Below, piece by piece: positions 1-6,984 of a stretch of 64,000 nt of DNA (the first letter of the stretch is position 1; each line of letters begins with the position of its first letter). Made by a program: the position numbers and the translations under genes. The notes beneath the pieces were generated by a model. That model was not told where the DNA came from. It worked only from the letters and a program-made list of their open reading frames with translations, and ran no database searches. The DNA is from Clostridium_AM tanneri (GTDB lineage Bacteria; Bacillota; Clostridia; Clostridiales; Clostridiaceae). The stretch spans positions 6,294 through 70,293 of the forward strand of contig NZ_JARUJP010000019.1 of NCBI RefSeq assembly GCF_033659955.1, in the 5' to 3' direction.

Positions 1-217
1 GATTGTTCAGCAGTGGATGACTGATATATTAGAAGATAGGACATCACCTATTTTAAATTTGGTTGATAAGGAAGCTATAAGACTATTAATACAAACTGGT
101 GGCTCTTCCTTTAAAGAACCTTGGTATGGACAGCTTATGAGGGGACCTCAACTGCTGGCTTATTTGATTCAGGTTAATGAGTGGTTAAAAGAATATAAAG
201 TTAGTATAGAATTATAG
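1..217 (+). pseudogene. asnB: 3' end of asparagine synthase (AsnB), first copy, cut by window edge
   Basis: The open frame runs in from the window edge and ends at 217. Its last 66 codons are identical to the C-terminus of the longer copy at 11981-12403, which carries the AsnB landmark LEVRVPFADYRLVEYAFNIP. The motif itself lies outside this copy. It could be the tail of a complete asnB lying left of the window, or another fragment. The start cannot be judged. The near-identity of the two copies, including about 150 bp of downstream non-coding DNA, shows a recent duplication. Confidence 0.6.
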
Positions 218-373
218 TAACTTTATACCATATGTTAACTATAACGGACAAATGAAGTGTTCTTAGACTGATTACAGCCCTATATGTTTTTCAAACATAT
301 AGGGCTATGAAGCAGAAGATTTTCAATGTTCCTAAAAAGTATTTAGAATAGATTTTATTATTCCTTAACTTAC
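2..373 (+). repeat. ~370 bp direct repeat, copy 1 (asnB 3' end plus trailer)
   Basis: Positions 2-373 match 12188-12559 in the same orientation with only a handful of differences, mostly in the non-coding trailer. The repeat covers the last part of asnB, the intergenic stretch and a hairpin. Similarity ends near 371-373. The two copies bracket about 12 kb containing the hydroxyacid cluster, nifJ and the LacI regulator. No transposase or terminal inverted repeats are visible at the borders. Confidence 0.9.
276..306. other. Perfect 14-bp hairpin downstream of asnB copy 1
   Basis: Arms 276-289 and 293-306 are perfectly complementary with a 3-nt loop. No T-run follows, so it is not a textbook intrinsic terminator. 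The matching hairpin in the second copy (12462-12492) carries one compensated pair change (G-C to A-T) and one mismatch. Confidence 0.6.
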
Positions 374-396
374 TACAAAATGATTTAAAATATCTC

Positions 397-609
397 TTAC
401 CAATGAAAAAACGTCCCACTGAATAATGAATAAGTTAACTTTTCAATGAGACCTGAATCGTCAAAGGGACCTTTTGTAACATAGTTTTTTGCAATACTGG
501 TTAATCCTCCAGCAGTGAAAACTGCAATATAATCACGGTTCGTCTCATATTCCTGAGAAATAACATGCTTGCACGAGGGGACTGAACGATAAAAGCAGTC
601 AAATAAAAT
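397..609 (-). pseudogene. C-terminal remnant of a TetR-family regulator
   Basis: Reading leftward there is an open stretch of about 70 codons with no start, containing YETNRDYIAVFTAGGLTSIA, GPFDDSGLIEKLTYSLF and a stop at 397-399. The pattern (an aromatic-rich helix followed by FTAGGL, then a stretch reading Y-x-x-x-GPF-x-x-x-G) resembles the TetR C-terminal domain found in DhaS-like regulators. The DNA-binding N-terminus is absent; an in-frame stop lies just upstream near 612. The family call is from memory of the domain pattern. Confidence 0.5.
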
Positions 610-858
610 CTATGATATAAATATCGGGAGAAAACTTGGGGGAAAACTAATTGGATTGCCTCATAACAATAAAGTAAATTATTCTGGAAATTTTTTATTG
701 AAGATACATGTATTCGATGCGGTGCTTGTACTCTTAATTGTCCTAAAAATGCTATACGCTATAAGGGAGAAAAAAGCAAGGCAAGATATATAAATGAAAG
801 CGTGAGTCTTAATGAAATTATTATAACAAATAATTCCACCTTTAATATAGATAACTGA
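599..858 (+). pseudogene. Frameshifted remnant of an EFR1-type flavodoxin/ferredoxin protein
   Basis: Two overlapping forward frames join into one protein-like stretch. The first reads GRKLGGKLIGLPHNN (about 626-670). The second reads IEDTCIRCGACTLNCPKNAI (about 697-756), a classic 4Fe-4S motif CxxCxxCxxxCP. The frame switch falls in an A/T run near 688-697. There is no start codon or RBS. The order (linker, then ferredoxin domain) fits the C-terminal half of EFR1-family proteins, which have an N-terminal flavodoxin domain. It lies next to a TetR-like remnant, suggesting an old regulator-target pair. Confidence 0.55.
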
Positions 859-867
859 AAGTTGCAC

Positions 868-985
868 CGGGCTTAATTAATTGCCCTTGTGACAGAAATA
901 ATAATCTGTTTCTGTGTGCGCCAACAGTTACTCCACCTCCCATATGTGTAACTATTAGGTTAAATTCATCATAGGATTTATTGAT
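868..985 (-). pseudogene. buk: Butyrate kinase fragment
   Basis: On the minus strand the frame reads KSYDEFNLIVTHMGGGVTVG followed by AHRNR (979 to about 905), a close match to the conserved core of butyrate kinase (xLIVxHxGGGxSVGAHxxG). Nothing else of the roughly 355-residue enzyme is recognisable. It sits directly downstream of the ptb remnant and in the same frame, as expected for a ptb-buk operon collapsed by internal deletion. Confidence 0.7.
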
Positions 986-1468
986 TTATTTAGCATATCT
1001 TTTAATTTCGTTGGTAACTAAATCTGCTAAAGCTATTAAATACATTTTTGTTTCATGACTATCACTTCTTGAAGTTAAAATAACTGGTGCTGCTATTCCG
1101 ACTAATAGTCCACCATTTTTACAATCTGTTGTATAAGTTAAAGTTTTATACATTATATTTCCTGATTATATGTTTGGCATAAGTGATATATCTACCTTAC
1201 CAGTTGCAACTAATTCAACGGCTTTTAGGGAAACTTTGTTAGGGTTTGTTTCATCAATTAATTCAAACTTACTTAAATTCATATCTATTTCTGATGCTAT
1301 AGCTTCGATTTTAGTTTTATCTCCAACTAGTATAGTCTCTGCTACGCCTTTGTCTTTAGCATCTTTTATGGCTTCAAGAACATGCTTATCCTGTGCAACA
1401 GCTACTGCTACTTTTTTTATACTTTGATTTTTCACCTTTTGTATAACCTCTTCAAAACTCTTAATCAT
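986..1468 (-). pseudogene. ptb: Phosphate butyryltransferase, internally deleted
   Basis: The N-terminus (start ATG 1466-1468 behind AGGTGAGG) reads MIKSFEEVIQKVKNQ and continues like Ptb to VELVATGKVDI. About half of the protein is then missing. The tail resumes with SLMPNI, a TAA in place of an expected Glu codon (about 1167), then SGNIMYKTLTYTTDCKNGGL and the Ptb C-terminus APVILTSRSDSHETK, ending at 986-988. Intact Ptb is about 300 residues and transfers the acyl group of butyryl-CoA to phosphate. An internal deletion plus a nonsense change make this copy non-functional. A start further upstream (1549) is possible in frame but lacks Ptb similarity. Confidence 0.85.
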
Positions 1469-1523
1469 TATCACTACCTCACCTTTGCTATTTTGTAATT
1501 TTTCAATACATCTAGTAAAATAA

Positions 1524-1556
1524 TACTTCCTTGTCTTTATTGAAAACAAGGAAGTA
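1524..1556 (-). terminator. Hairpin terminator after the KdgT-type permease
   Basis: Arms 1524-1534 and 1546-1556 form an 11-bp perfect stem with an 11-nt loop. Read leftward it is followed by TTATTTT. It lies between the permease stop and the ptb remnant and would end the leftward 6.8-1.7 kb transcript. Confidence 0.6.
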
Positions 1557-1703
1557 CATTGGAAACTTTTATAAACTTTTTCATCAAACTATATAAACAG
1601 CTTCAAAACCTTTACATTCTTTCTATATAAAAACTTTTAGTATGTTATATAAAACAAAGTTTTTTAATCCCTTTCTTCATTCATGTGTAAAATATCTAAC
1701 ATA

Positions 1704-2678
1704 CTAAGCTGGTTGTCCGTTTTCTATTTCTTTTTTATCTCCACCGCCCCACTTTTTAACAGCCCATGAAGTTAATATAGGTCCTAAAATTGCAGTTACT
1801 ATAACTGCTGCTGCAGTTTGAATGGACGCACTTGCTACAAATGGCTGCATGCTTGGAACTGCTGTAGCTACAATAGCAGGGTAAGCTACCGCACTTCCAG
1901 AAACTGTTGCCAAAGCTGCTCCTGCATATCCTGGGCGTCTTAGAATAAATTTATCTGCGCAAATTAGAATTAGTCCGCCGATAGCAACAACAACAATACC
2001 TAATACAATACCGCCAAGTCCTGCTGTAAATAATTTTTTAAGATCTAACGATGCTCCTATAGCAATTGCAATCAAAGGAATACATACATGAAGACCTGGT
2101 TTAAAATATTTACGTACACCTTCAAACAAACTTCCTAATACAAGACCAACTAACATAGGTAAAATAGTAGCAAGTATTGCTTTAGGTGATACTGCTGCTG
2201 CACCTGATGCACCAATAGCTAATATAGTTAGCAATGGGCTATCTTTAAGACAAAGAACACTATATGCTCCTAAATCCAATTCATCTCCATTCTCACCTGT
2301 AAGTGCAAGATAAATTGCTCCATTAGAAGTTAAAAGACAATTAAACAGAGCTAATACTGAAACACCAAGTACACCTTGAACTCCAAACATTTTAATTATT
2401 ATGAAACCTGGTATAAATCCTGCCATAAACTTTGCAGCTAGCAAAACTCCCCCTCTTAACATAGCTTTTGGGGCTTCAGTCCATTTTAATTGTGTTCCTA
2501 CAAAGAAAAGTACTGCTCCAGTTAGTGGCACTGCCGCTGACTTAGAAAAGATAGCAGTTGTAATCCCCCCTATTTGTACTATATCTGGGAAAATTGAATT
2601 TATGATCGCACTAAGAAACATTGGAACAATCATGATAGCTGCCGGTATCTTTTTCCACAATTTTGTTATAATCGTCAT
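1704..2678 (-). CDS. KdgT-type 2-keto-3-deoxygluconate permease family transporter
   Basis: A 324-residue, very hydrophobic protein with about ten membrane segments. It begins with a short amphipathic stretch (TKLWKKIPAAIMIVPMFLSA) and has the family signatures GAVLFFVGTQLKW and LTSNGAIYLALTGENGDELD. Length and motifs match the KDGT family of proton-coupled organic acid uptake permeases in the cytoplasmic membrane. Start ATG is preceded by AAAGGAGAA. It is the last gene of a leftward cluster with hydro-lyase and dehydrogenase genes but no KDG kinase or aldolase, so the real substrate is probably a hydroxyacid processed by those enzymes rather than KDG. That substrate assignment is inference. 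Confidence 0.85.
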   Translation of the reverse strand: MTIITKLWKKIPAAIMIVPMFLSAIINSIFPDIVQIGGITTAIFSKSAAVPLTGAVLFFVGTQLKWTEAPKAMLRGGVLLAAKFMAGFIPGFIIIKMFGVQGVLGVSVLALFNCLLTSNGAIYLALTGENGDELDLGAYSVLCLKDSPLLTILAIGASGAAAVSPKAILATILPMLVGLVLGSLFEGVRKYFKPGLHVCIPLIAIAIGASLDLKKLFTAGLGGIVLGIVVVAIGGLILICADKFILRRPGYAGAALATVSGSAVAYPAIVATAVPSMQPFVASASIQTAAAVIVTAILGPILTSWAVKKWGGGDKKEIENGQPA

Positions 2679-2783
2679 TTTTATTCTCCTTTCATTTTTA
2701 AAGACCTTTTATTTAACTGATCTGATTTATATAAATACTGAAGTTTTTTTCTCTTCCTTACAGTATGTTATATCTTATTAAAA

Positions 2784-4034
2784 TTAAATTTTTCTTGGGT
2801 CAGTTATTACTCCAGTAATTGCAGATGCTGCTGCAACAGCTGGTGAAGATAGATAAATCAATGACTTAGCACTACCCATCCTACCTAAAAAGTTTCTATT
2901 ATTTGTTCCTAAAATAACCTCTCCGTCACTAACTAAGCCTCCACTTCTTCCCTGGCAAAGTGAACAATAAGAATGAGTAACCATAGCTCCAGCTTCTACT
3001 AGTGTTTCAATATATCCTAATTTAATTGCTTCCTTAAATATTTTATTAGATGCTGGTGAAACAATAAATTTTACAAAAGGATTGATTTTTTTGCCCTTTA
3101 AAATTTTAGCCGCAATCTCTAAATCCTCCAGTTTTCCATTAGTGCAAGAACCTAAAAATACCTGGTTAATCTTTAAACCTTCTACCTCAGTAATTGGATG
3201 AACATTATCAACATATTGTGGACATGAAATCTGAGGAACTAGTTCTTCTGCTTTGTAGTAAAGTGCTCTTTCATAGTTAGCATCCTCATCAAAGCACAGC
3301 CACTTTACATCTTCATAATTAACTCCACTATAGTCACAAGTTTTTTCATCGGGAGCAAATAAACCAACTTTTCCTCCACATTCCACAACCATATTTGAAA
3401 TTGTAAGCCTAGAGTCTACACTTAGTTCATCAATGGCTGTACCACAAAATTCTAGGGATTTGTATGTTCCGCCATCGGATTTTATATCTCCTAATACTTT
3501 AAGTATTATATCCTTTGAGCTTACAAACTCTGGCAAAACACCATCTATCTGAATTTTTATAGCACTAGGTACTCTTACCCACATTTCTCCTGTTCCAAGT
3601 ATTGATGCCATTTCAGTATGCCCTATACCTGTGGCAAAACAGCCTACAGCTCCGTAAGTTGTAGTATGTGAATCCGTAACATAAACCACCTGTCCTGGCT
3701 TTGCATATCCCATTTCAGGCATCAGTTGATGTGATATACCTTCTGATACATGAAGATTTTTAATACCAAATTCTTCTGCAAATTTATATCCATATCGTAA
3801 ATGCCTAGGATCATCCTTTAAGCACGTAAGATTTAGATGATCAAACATTATAGCTATTTTATCTTTATCCCAAACTTCTTTAAATTCCATTTCTTTAAAT
3901 TTGTTATAAACAAATGGAGTATATATGTCATGAAACATTACAGTATCTGGTTTAGTTATGACTATATCCCCTGGTTTAATATTTTCTACTCCAGTGTTAT
4001 GCATAAGAAGTTTTTCAGCTAATGTATTTCCCAT
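2784..4034 (-). CDS. LeuC-type hydro-lyase large subunit (aconitase family)
   Basis: A 416-residue protein of the 3-isopropylmalate/homoaconitate/2,3-dimethylmalate dehydratase family. All 4Fe-4S ligands are visible: GSCTNG near residue 295 and YCSLCQG near 358, plus TDSHTTTYGAVG (near 120) and RNFLGRMG for substrate binding. With the neighbouring small subunit it should move a hydroxyl group by dehydration and rehydration in the cytoplasm. Its start overlaps the small-subunit stop as TAATG, so translation is coupled. No leuA lies nearby, so leucine synthesis is not the obvious role; the short form (about 420 residues) also occurs in catabolic dimethylmalate- and citramalate-type enzymes. Confidence 0.88.
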   Translation of the reverse strand: MGNTLAEKLLMHNTGVENIKPGDIVITKPDTVMFHDIYTPFVYNKFKEMEFKEVWDKDKIAIMFDHLNLTCLKDDPRHLRYGYKFAEEFGIKNLHVSEGISHQLMPEMGYAKPGQVVYVTDSHTTTYGAVGCFATGIGHTEMASILGTGEMWVRVPSAIKIQIDGVLPEFVSSKDIILKVLGDIKSDGGTYKSLEFCGTAIDELSVDSRLTISNMVVECGGKVGLFAPDEKTCDYSGVNYEDVKWLCFDEDANYERALYYKAEELVPQISCPQYVDNVHPITEVEGLKINQVFLGSCTNGKLEDLEIAAKILKGKKINPFVKFIVSPASNKIFKEAIKLGYIETLVEAGAMVTHSYCSLCQGRSGGLVSDGEVILGTNNRNFLGRMGSAKSLIYLSSPAVAAASAITGVITDPRKI

Positions 4035-4540
4035 TATCTATCCCCCCTTTTTGCTCTGTTTCTTTTCTGCATGCTTTTGATTAAGCCTCCATCCTCAATA
4101 ATTTTAAAAAGGTTTTCTGGCATTTGAGGAATTTGAAATTCTTTACCATTACAAGATATTTTTTTATTTATTTCAACTTTTACAATATCACCCTCATTAC
4201 AATGATCCGGTAAATCCTTGCTTTCTATTAGTAAAAGTCCGTTGTTAATTGCATTTCTGAAAAATATTTTAGCAAAGGATTTGGCAATGACGCACTTAAT
4301 TCCAAGTGCAACTATTACCTCTGCCGCCTGTTCCCTTGAAGAACCACATCCAAAATTTTTACCACCAACTATAATGTCTCCAGATGCTATCAAACCTGGC
4401 AGCTCTGGTCTTAAAGGTTCAAATGCATATTGCTTCATTTCTTCAATAGTAGGTATAGCTAAATATTGTGTAGGAATTATGATATCAGTATCAATATCAT
4501 CTCTTAGTTTCCATACTCTTCCTTCAAATTCTTGAATCAT
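4034..4540 (-). CDS. LeuD-type hydro-lyase small subunit
   Basis: A 168-residue swivel-domain subunit that completes the active site with the LeuC-type protein just downstream. Visible signatures are DDIDTDIIIPTQYL at the N-terminus, NFGCGSSREQA in the middle and KSFAKIFFRNAINNGL. The loop after the Tyr-Leu motif (YLAIPTIEEMK) differs from the YLRT/YLKT loop that marks isopropylmalate specificity, suggesting a different substrate. RBS AGGAGG precedes the ATG at 4540. The very basic tail (MQKRNRAKRGDR) is unusual for the family. Confidence 0.88.
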   Translation of the reverse strand: MIQEFEGRVWKLRDDIDTDIIIPTQYLAIPTIEEMKQYAFEPLRPELPGLIASGDIIVGGKNFGCGSSREQAAEVIVALGIKCVIAKSFAKIFFRNAINNGLLLIESKDLPDHCNEGDIVKVEINKKISCNGKEFQIPQMPENLFKIIEDGGLIKSMQKRNRAKRGDR

Positions 4541-4556
4541 AATATCGCCTCCTAAG

Positions 4557-5735
4557 TTAAGATAATTCAGGGCAAATATATCCAGTAAGTGCAGTCATAG
4601 CTGCTGTAGCCGGAGAAGAAATATAAATCTTAGCTGTATCTGAACCAGCATGTCCCTTCTCATTGTATGTTCCAGCAGAAACTAAAACTTCATCAGTATC
4701 GATAATTCCCTGAGATTTGCCCCAATCTGCACTACATCCTTGATTCATTACTAAACATCCTGCATCAATGAATATTTCAATTAATCCTTCTTGAAGTGCC
4801 TTAATGTAAACAGCGCTTGTAGCAGGTGCAACTAACATTCTTAATCTATAAGCAATCTTTTTACCCTTTAGTACCTTAGCTGCACTTCTTAAATCCTCAA
4901 TTTTACCTCCAGCATTACCACCGATAAAAACCTCATTAACTAAAACTTCTTTTAAAGTATCTGCCTCTACAATTTCACTGTAGCTATCCGGCTTAACAAC
5001 TAGCGGTTTAATTTTTCCTAAATCATATTTATAACTACCACAATAAGAATCCTTATCCAAATCGTTATCAAAATTTACAATTGCGCTGATAGCTCCAGTT
5101 TTTCCTGCAAGACTACATATGGTAGTCAAATCTTCCTCAGTTAAGTTTGATAATCCATCACCAACAAACTCAATAATTTTCCCTTCTAAAGCTTTACATC
5201 CAACCTGTCTAATAATTTCTAAGGTAACATCTTTTGAATAAACTCCTGGATTCAATTTTCCAGTAAGCTCAACCATTATTATTTCGGGAGCTGTTATTTC
5301 TATAAATCCAGTTTTTATTATCTCTGTTAACTTCTCTGGTTTAACCTTAAAGCCCATGGCACTTTTTGCACCAAAAATCGCTGTATGATTTCCACATCCA
5401 ACAACTATATCTCCATTTTTAATATATTTTTCTAAAGCTAACTGATATCCAATACCTTCTCCGTTATGAAGGAGAGTATTGTACTTCTTTGCAAATTCTA
5501 TCAATTTCTTTTGAATTTCAGCTGCTTCTATTGAACCAGCAGGAGTATCGTGGTCAATAGCAACAATAACTTTTTTGTTGTCAAATAACGTATCCTCACT
5601 TTTTAGGAAATCAACAGAAGTATTAGACTCTGCATCATCAATTAAGCAGTAACTAACGGCTATCTTAATGTTTTCGCCAGCGGTAATTTCCTTCAAATAT
5701 GCCGCCTTTGATAATATCTTATTACCTAGCATCAT
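4557..5735 (-). CDS. LeuC-like paralogue lacking iron-sulfur ligands
   Basis: A 392-residue intact frame whose C-terminal half aligns collinearly with the adjacent LeuC-type protein (EVFIGGNAGGKIEDLRSAAK against QVFLGSCTNGKLEDLEIAAK). The cluster Cys of GSCTNG is Asn here. The CxxC pair is CSAD (second Cys lost). The RNFLGRMG substrate loop reads TYNEKGHAGS. AIDHDTP and GCGNHT remain near the N-terminus. It starts behind GAGGAGGAAAA, 13 bases from the dehydrogenase gene upstream. Loss of ligands with an undamaged frame suggests a regulatory or structural partner, or an enzyme with altered chemistry, rather than decay. Function unknown. Confidence 0.75.
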   Translation of the reverse strand: MMLGNKILSKAAYLKEITAGENIKIAVSYCLIDDAESNTSVDFLKSEDTLFDNKKVIVAIDHDTPAGSIEAAEIQKKLIEFAKKYNTLLHNGEGIGYQLALEKYIKNGDIVVGCGNHTAIFGAKSAMGFKVKPEKLTEIIKTGFIEITAPEIIMVELTGKLNPGVYSKDVTLEIIRQVGCKALEGKIIEFVGDGLSNLTEEDLTTICSLAGKTGAISAIVNFDNDLDKDSYCGSYKYDLGKIKPLVVKPDSYSEIVEADTLKEVLVNEVFIGGNAGGKIEDLRSAAKVLKGKKIAYRLRMLVAPATSAVYIKALQEGLIEIFIDAGCLVMNQGCSADWGKSQGIIDTDEVLVSAGTYNEKGHAGSDTAKIYISSPATAAMTALTGYICPELS

Positions 5736-5747
5736 TTTTCCTCCTCA

Positions 5748-6824
5748 TTAAATATTATCTGCAATACGAGAACCCATTTCCTTTGTACCTATTAGCTTTT
5801 TACCCTCACAAAATAAATCTCTTGTAACAAAATTCTCCTTAAGCACTCTATCTACAGCATTTTCCACCTTTAAAGCTTCCTCACTCAATCCTAATGAATA
5901 TCTAAGCAAAAGGGCAGATGCTAAAATCACCCCTATAGGGTTTGCAACATCTTTACCAACAATGCTTTCATCAGTGTTATGCAACTGATTAGGTGTAAAA
6001 ATTCCAGGTCCTTTTATACCAAGCTCAGCAGAAGCCAATATGCCTGCAGTTCCAGTAATTTGACTTAGTTCATCTGCTATAATATCACCAAAAATATTTG
6101 AAGCGATAATGACATCGAATTTACTTGGATCTTTTAGTACCTCCATAGATGCATTATCAATTAAATAATGTTTTACTTCCACCTCTGGATAGTCTTTTGA
6201 AATCTCATTCACAACAGTTCTCCAAAGCATTGAACTTTCTAGAACATTGGCCTTATCAAGACTTGCAAGCTTTTTTCGCCTTTTCATAGCGGCTTCAAAG
6301 CCCATAATTACAGTTTTTCTAATGATTTCTTCATTATAATATTCTAAATCACTTGCTTCTCTTCCAAACTTACCTACACCAGTTTTCTTTTCTGAGCAAA
6401 TCATACCACCTACAATATCCCTTACTACAAGAATATCAAGGCCTTTTCTAAGAATACTTTCCTTCAAAGGAGAAAAGCTTGTTAAGGCGCTATTTACAAA
6501 TATTGGTCTCAGATTATCTCCTAAACTGAGTTCTTTTCTAAGTTGTAATATAGCCTTTTCTGGTTTTTTATCTAGAGGTTGGCTATCCCATTTTGCTCCG
6601 CCAATAGCTCCCAAAATTATTGCATTACTTTTTTTACAAACCTCTAAGTTATCTTTTGTCAAAGGTTCACCATATTTCTCAATAGATGCACCACCAGCTT
6701 CTATTTCTGTATACTTAAACTTATGTGAAAACAATTTTCCTATTTTATCTAATATTTTAGTAGCTTCTTTAATTACCTCAGGACCAATTCCATCCCCAGA
6801 TATTAGTGCTATATTAAATTCCAT
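5748..6824 (-). CDS. Isopropylmalate/isocitrate dehydrogenase family beta-decarboxylating enzyme
   Basis: A 358-residue protein starting at ATG 6824 behind GGAGGATAAA; an in-frame GTG 12 bases earlier overlaps the RBS and is unlikely. Family marks: ISGDGIGPEV at the N-terminus, SLGDNLRP, LVVRDIVGG, LESSMLWR and NIFGDIIADELSQ (metal- and substrate-binding Asp residues). It oxidises a 2-hydroxyacid with NAD and removes the beta-carboxylate. The usual NAD loop HGSAPDIAGK is replaced by HNTDESIVGK and the usual ELTGG by DIVGG, so it is divergent from biosynthetic LeuB. It is first gene of the leftward cluster, ahead of the hydro-lyases and permease. A malate or alkylmalate substrate is inferred. 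Confidence 0.8.
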   Translation of the reverse strand: MEFNIALISGDGIGPEVIKEATKILDKIGKLFSHKFKYTEIEAGGASIEKYGEPLTKDNLEVCKKSNAIILGAIGGAKWDSQPLDKKPEKAILQLRKELSLGDNLRPIFVNSALTSFSPLKESILRKGLDILVVRDIVGGMICSEKKTGVGKFGREASDLEYYNEEIIRKTVIMGFEAAMKRRKKLASLDKANVLESSMLWRTVVNEISKDYPEVEVKHYLIDNASMEVLKDPSKFDVIIASNIFGDIIADELSQITGTAGILASAELGIKGPGIFTPNQLHNTDESIVGKDVANPIGVILASALLLRYSLGLSEEALKVENAVDRVLKENFVTRDLFCEGKKLIGTKEMGSRIADNI

Positions 6825-6921
6825 TTTATCCTCCACTTGTCGATACTAAATTTGCTAAGTTTTTATTACTATCTGTTAAACTTTAGTTATTAGATTATAA
6901 ACTCTCTATTAGTTTAACTAA

Positions 6922-6959
6922 GAATCAGCAGTAGTCCCAATGGAAAATGTTGCTGATTC
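6922..6959 (-). terminator. Hairpin between nifJ and the dehydrogenase gene
   Basis: Nine-base perfect arms 6922-6930 and 6951-6959 with a 20-nt loop, 26 bases after the nifJ stop. Read leftward only TTAGTTAAAC follows, so termination may be partial. It could be a weak terminator or processing site separating nifJ from the downstream cluster. No T-box signature is present. Confidence 0.4.
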
Positions 6960-6984
6960 CAGTCTTGTTTTACATCATTGCATA

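Noticed and set aside
276..306. Intrinsic terminator of asnB
   Set aside because: A strong stem but no T-run on either side; kept as an unassigned hairpin.
1704..6824. Leucine biosynthesis operon
   Set aside because: leuA is missing, no T-box leader is seen, one LeuC-like protein lacks its ligands, and a permease is included. A catabolic role fits better, though LeuB/C/D activity is not excluded.
6837..6984. T-box or other amino-acid leader before the dehydrogenase gene
   Set aside because: No T-box core sequence or stem I features; only a simple 9-bp hairpin.
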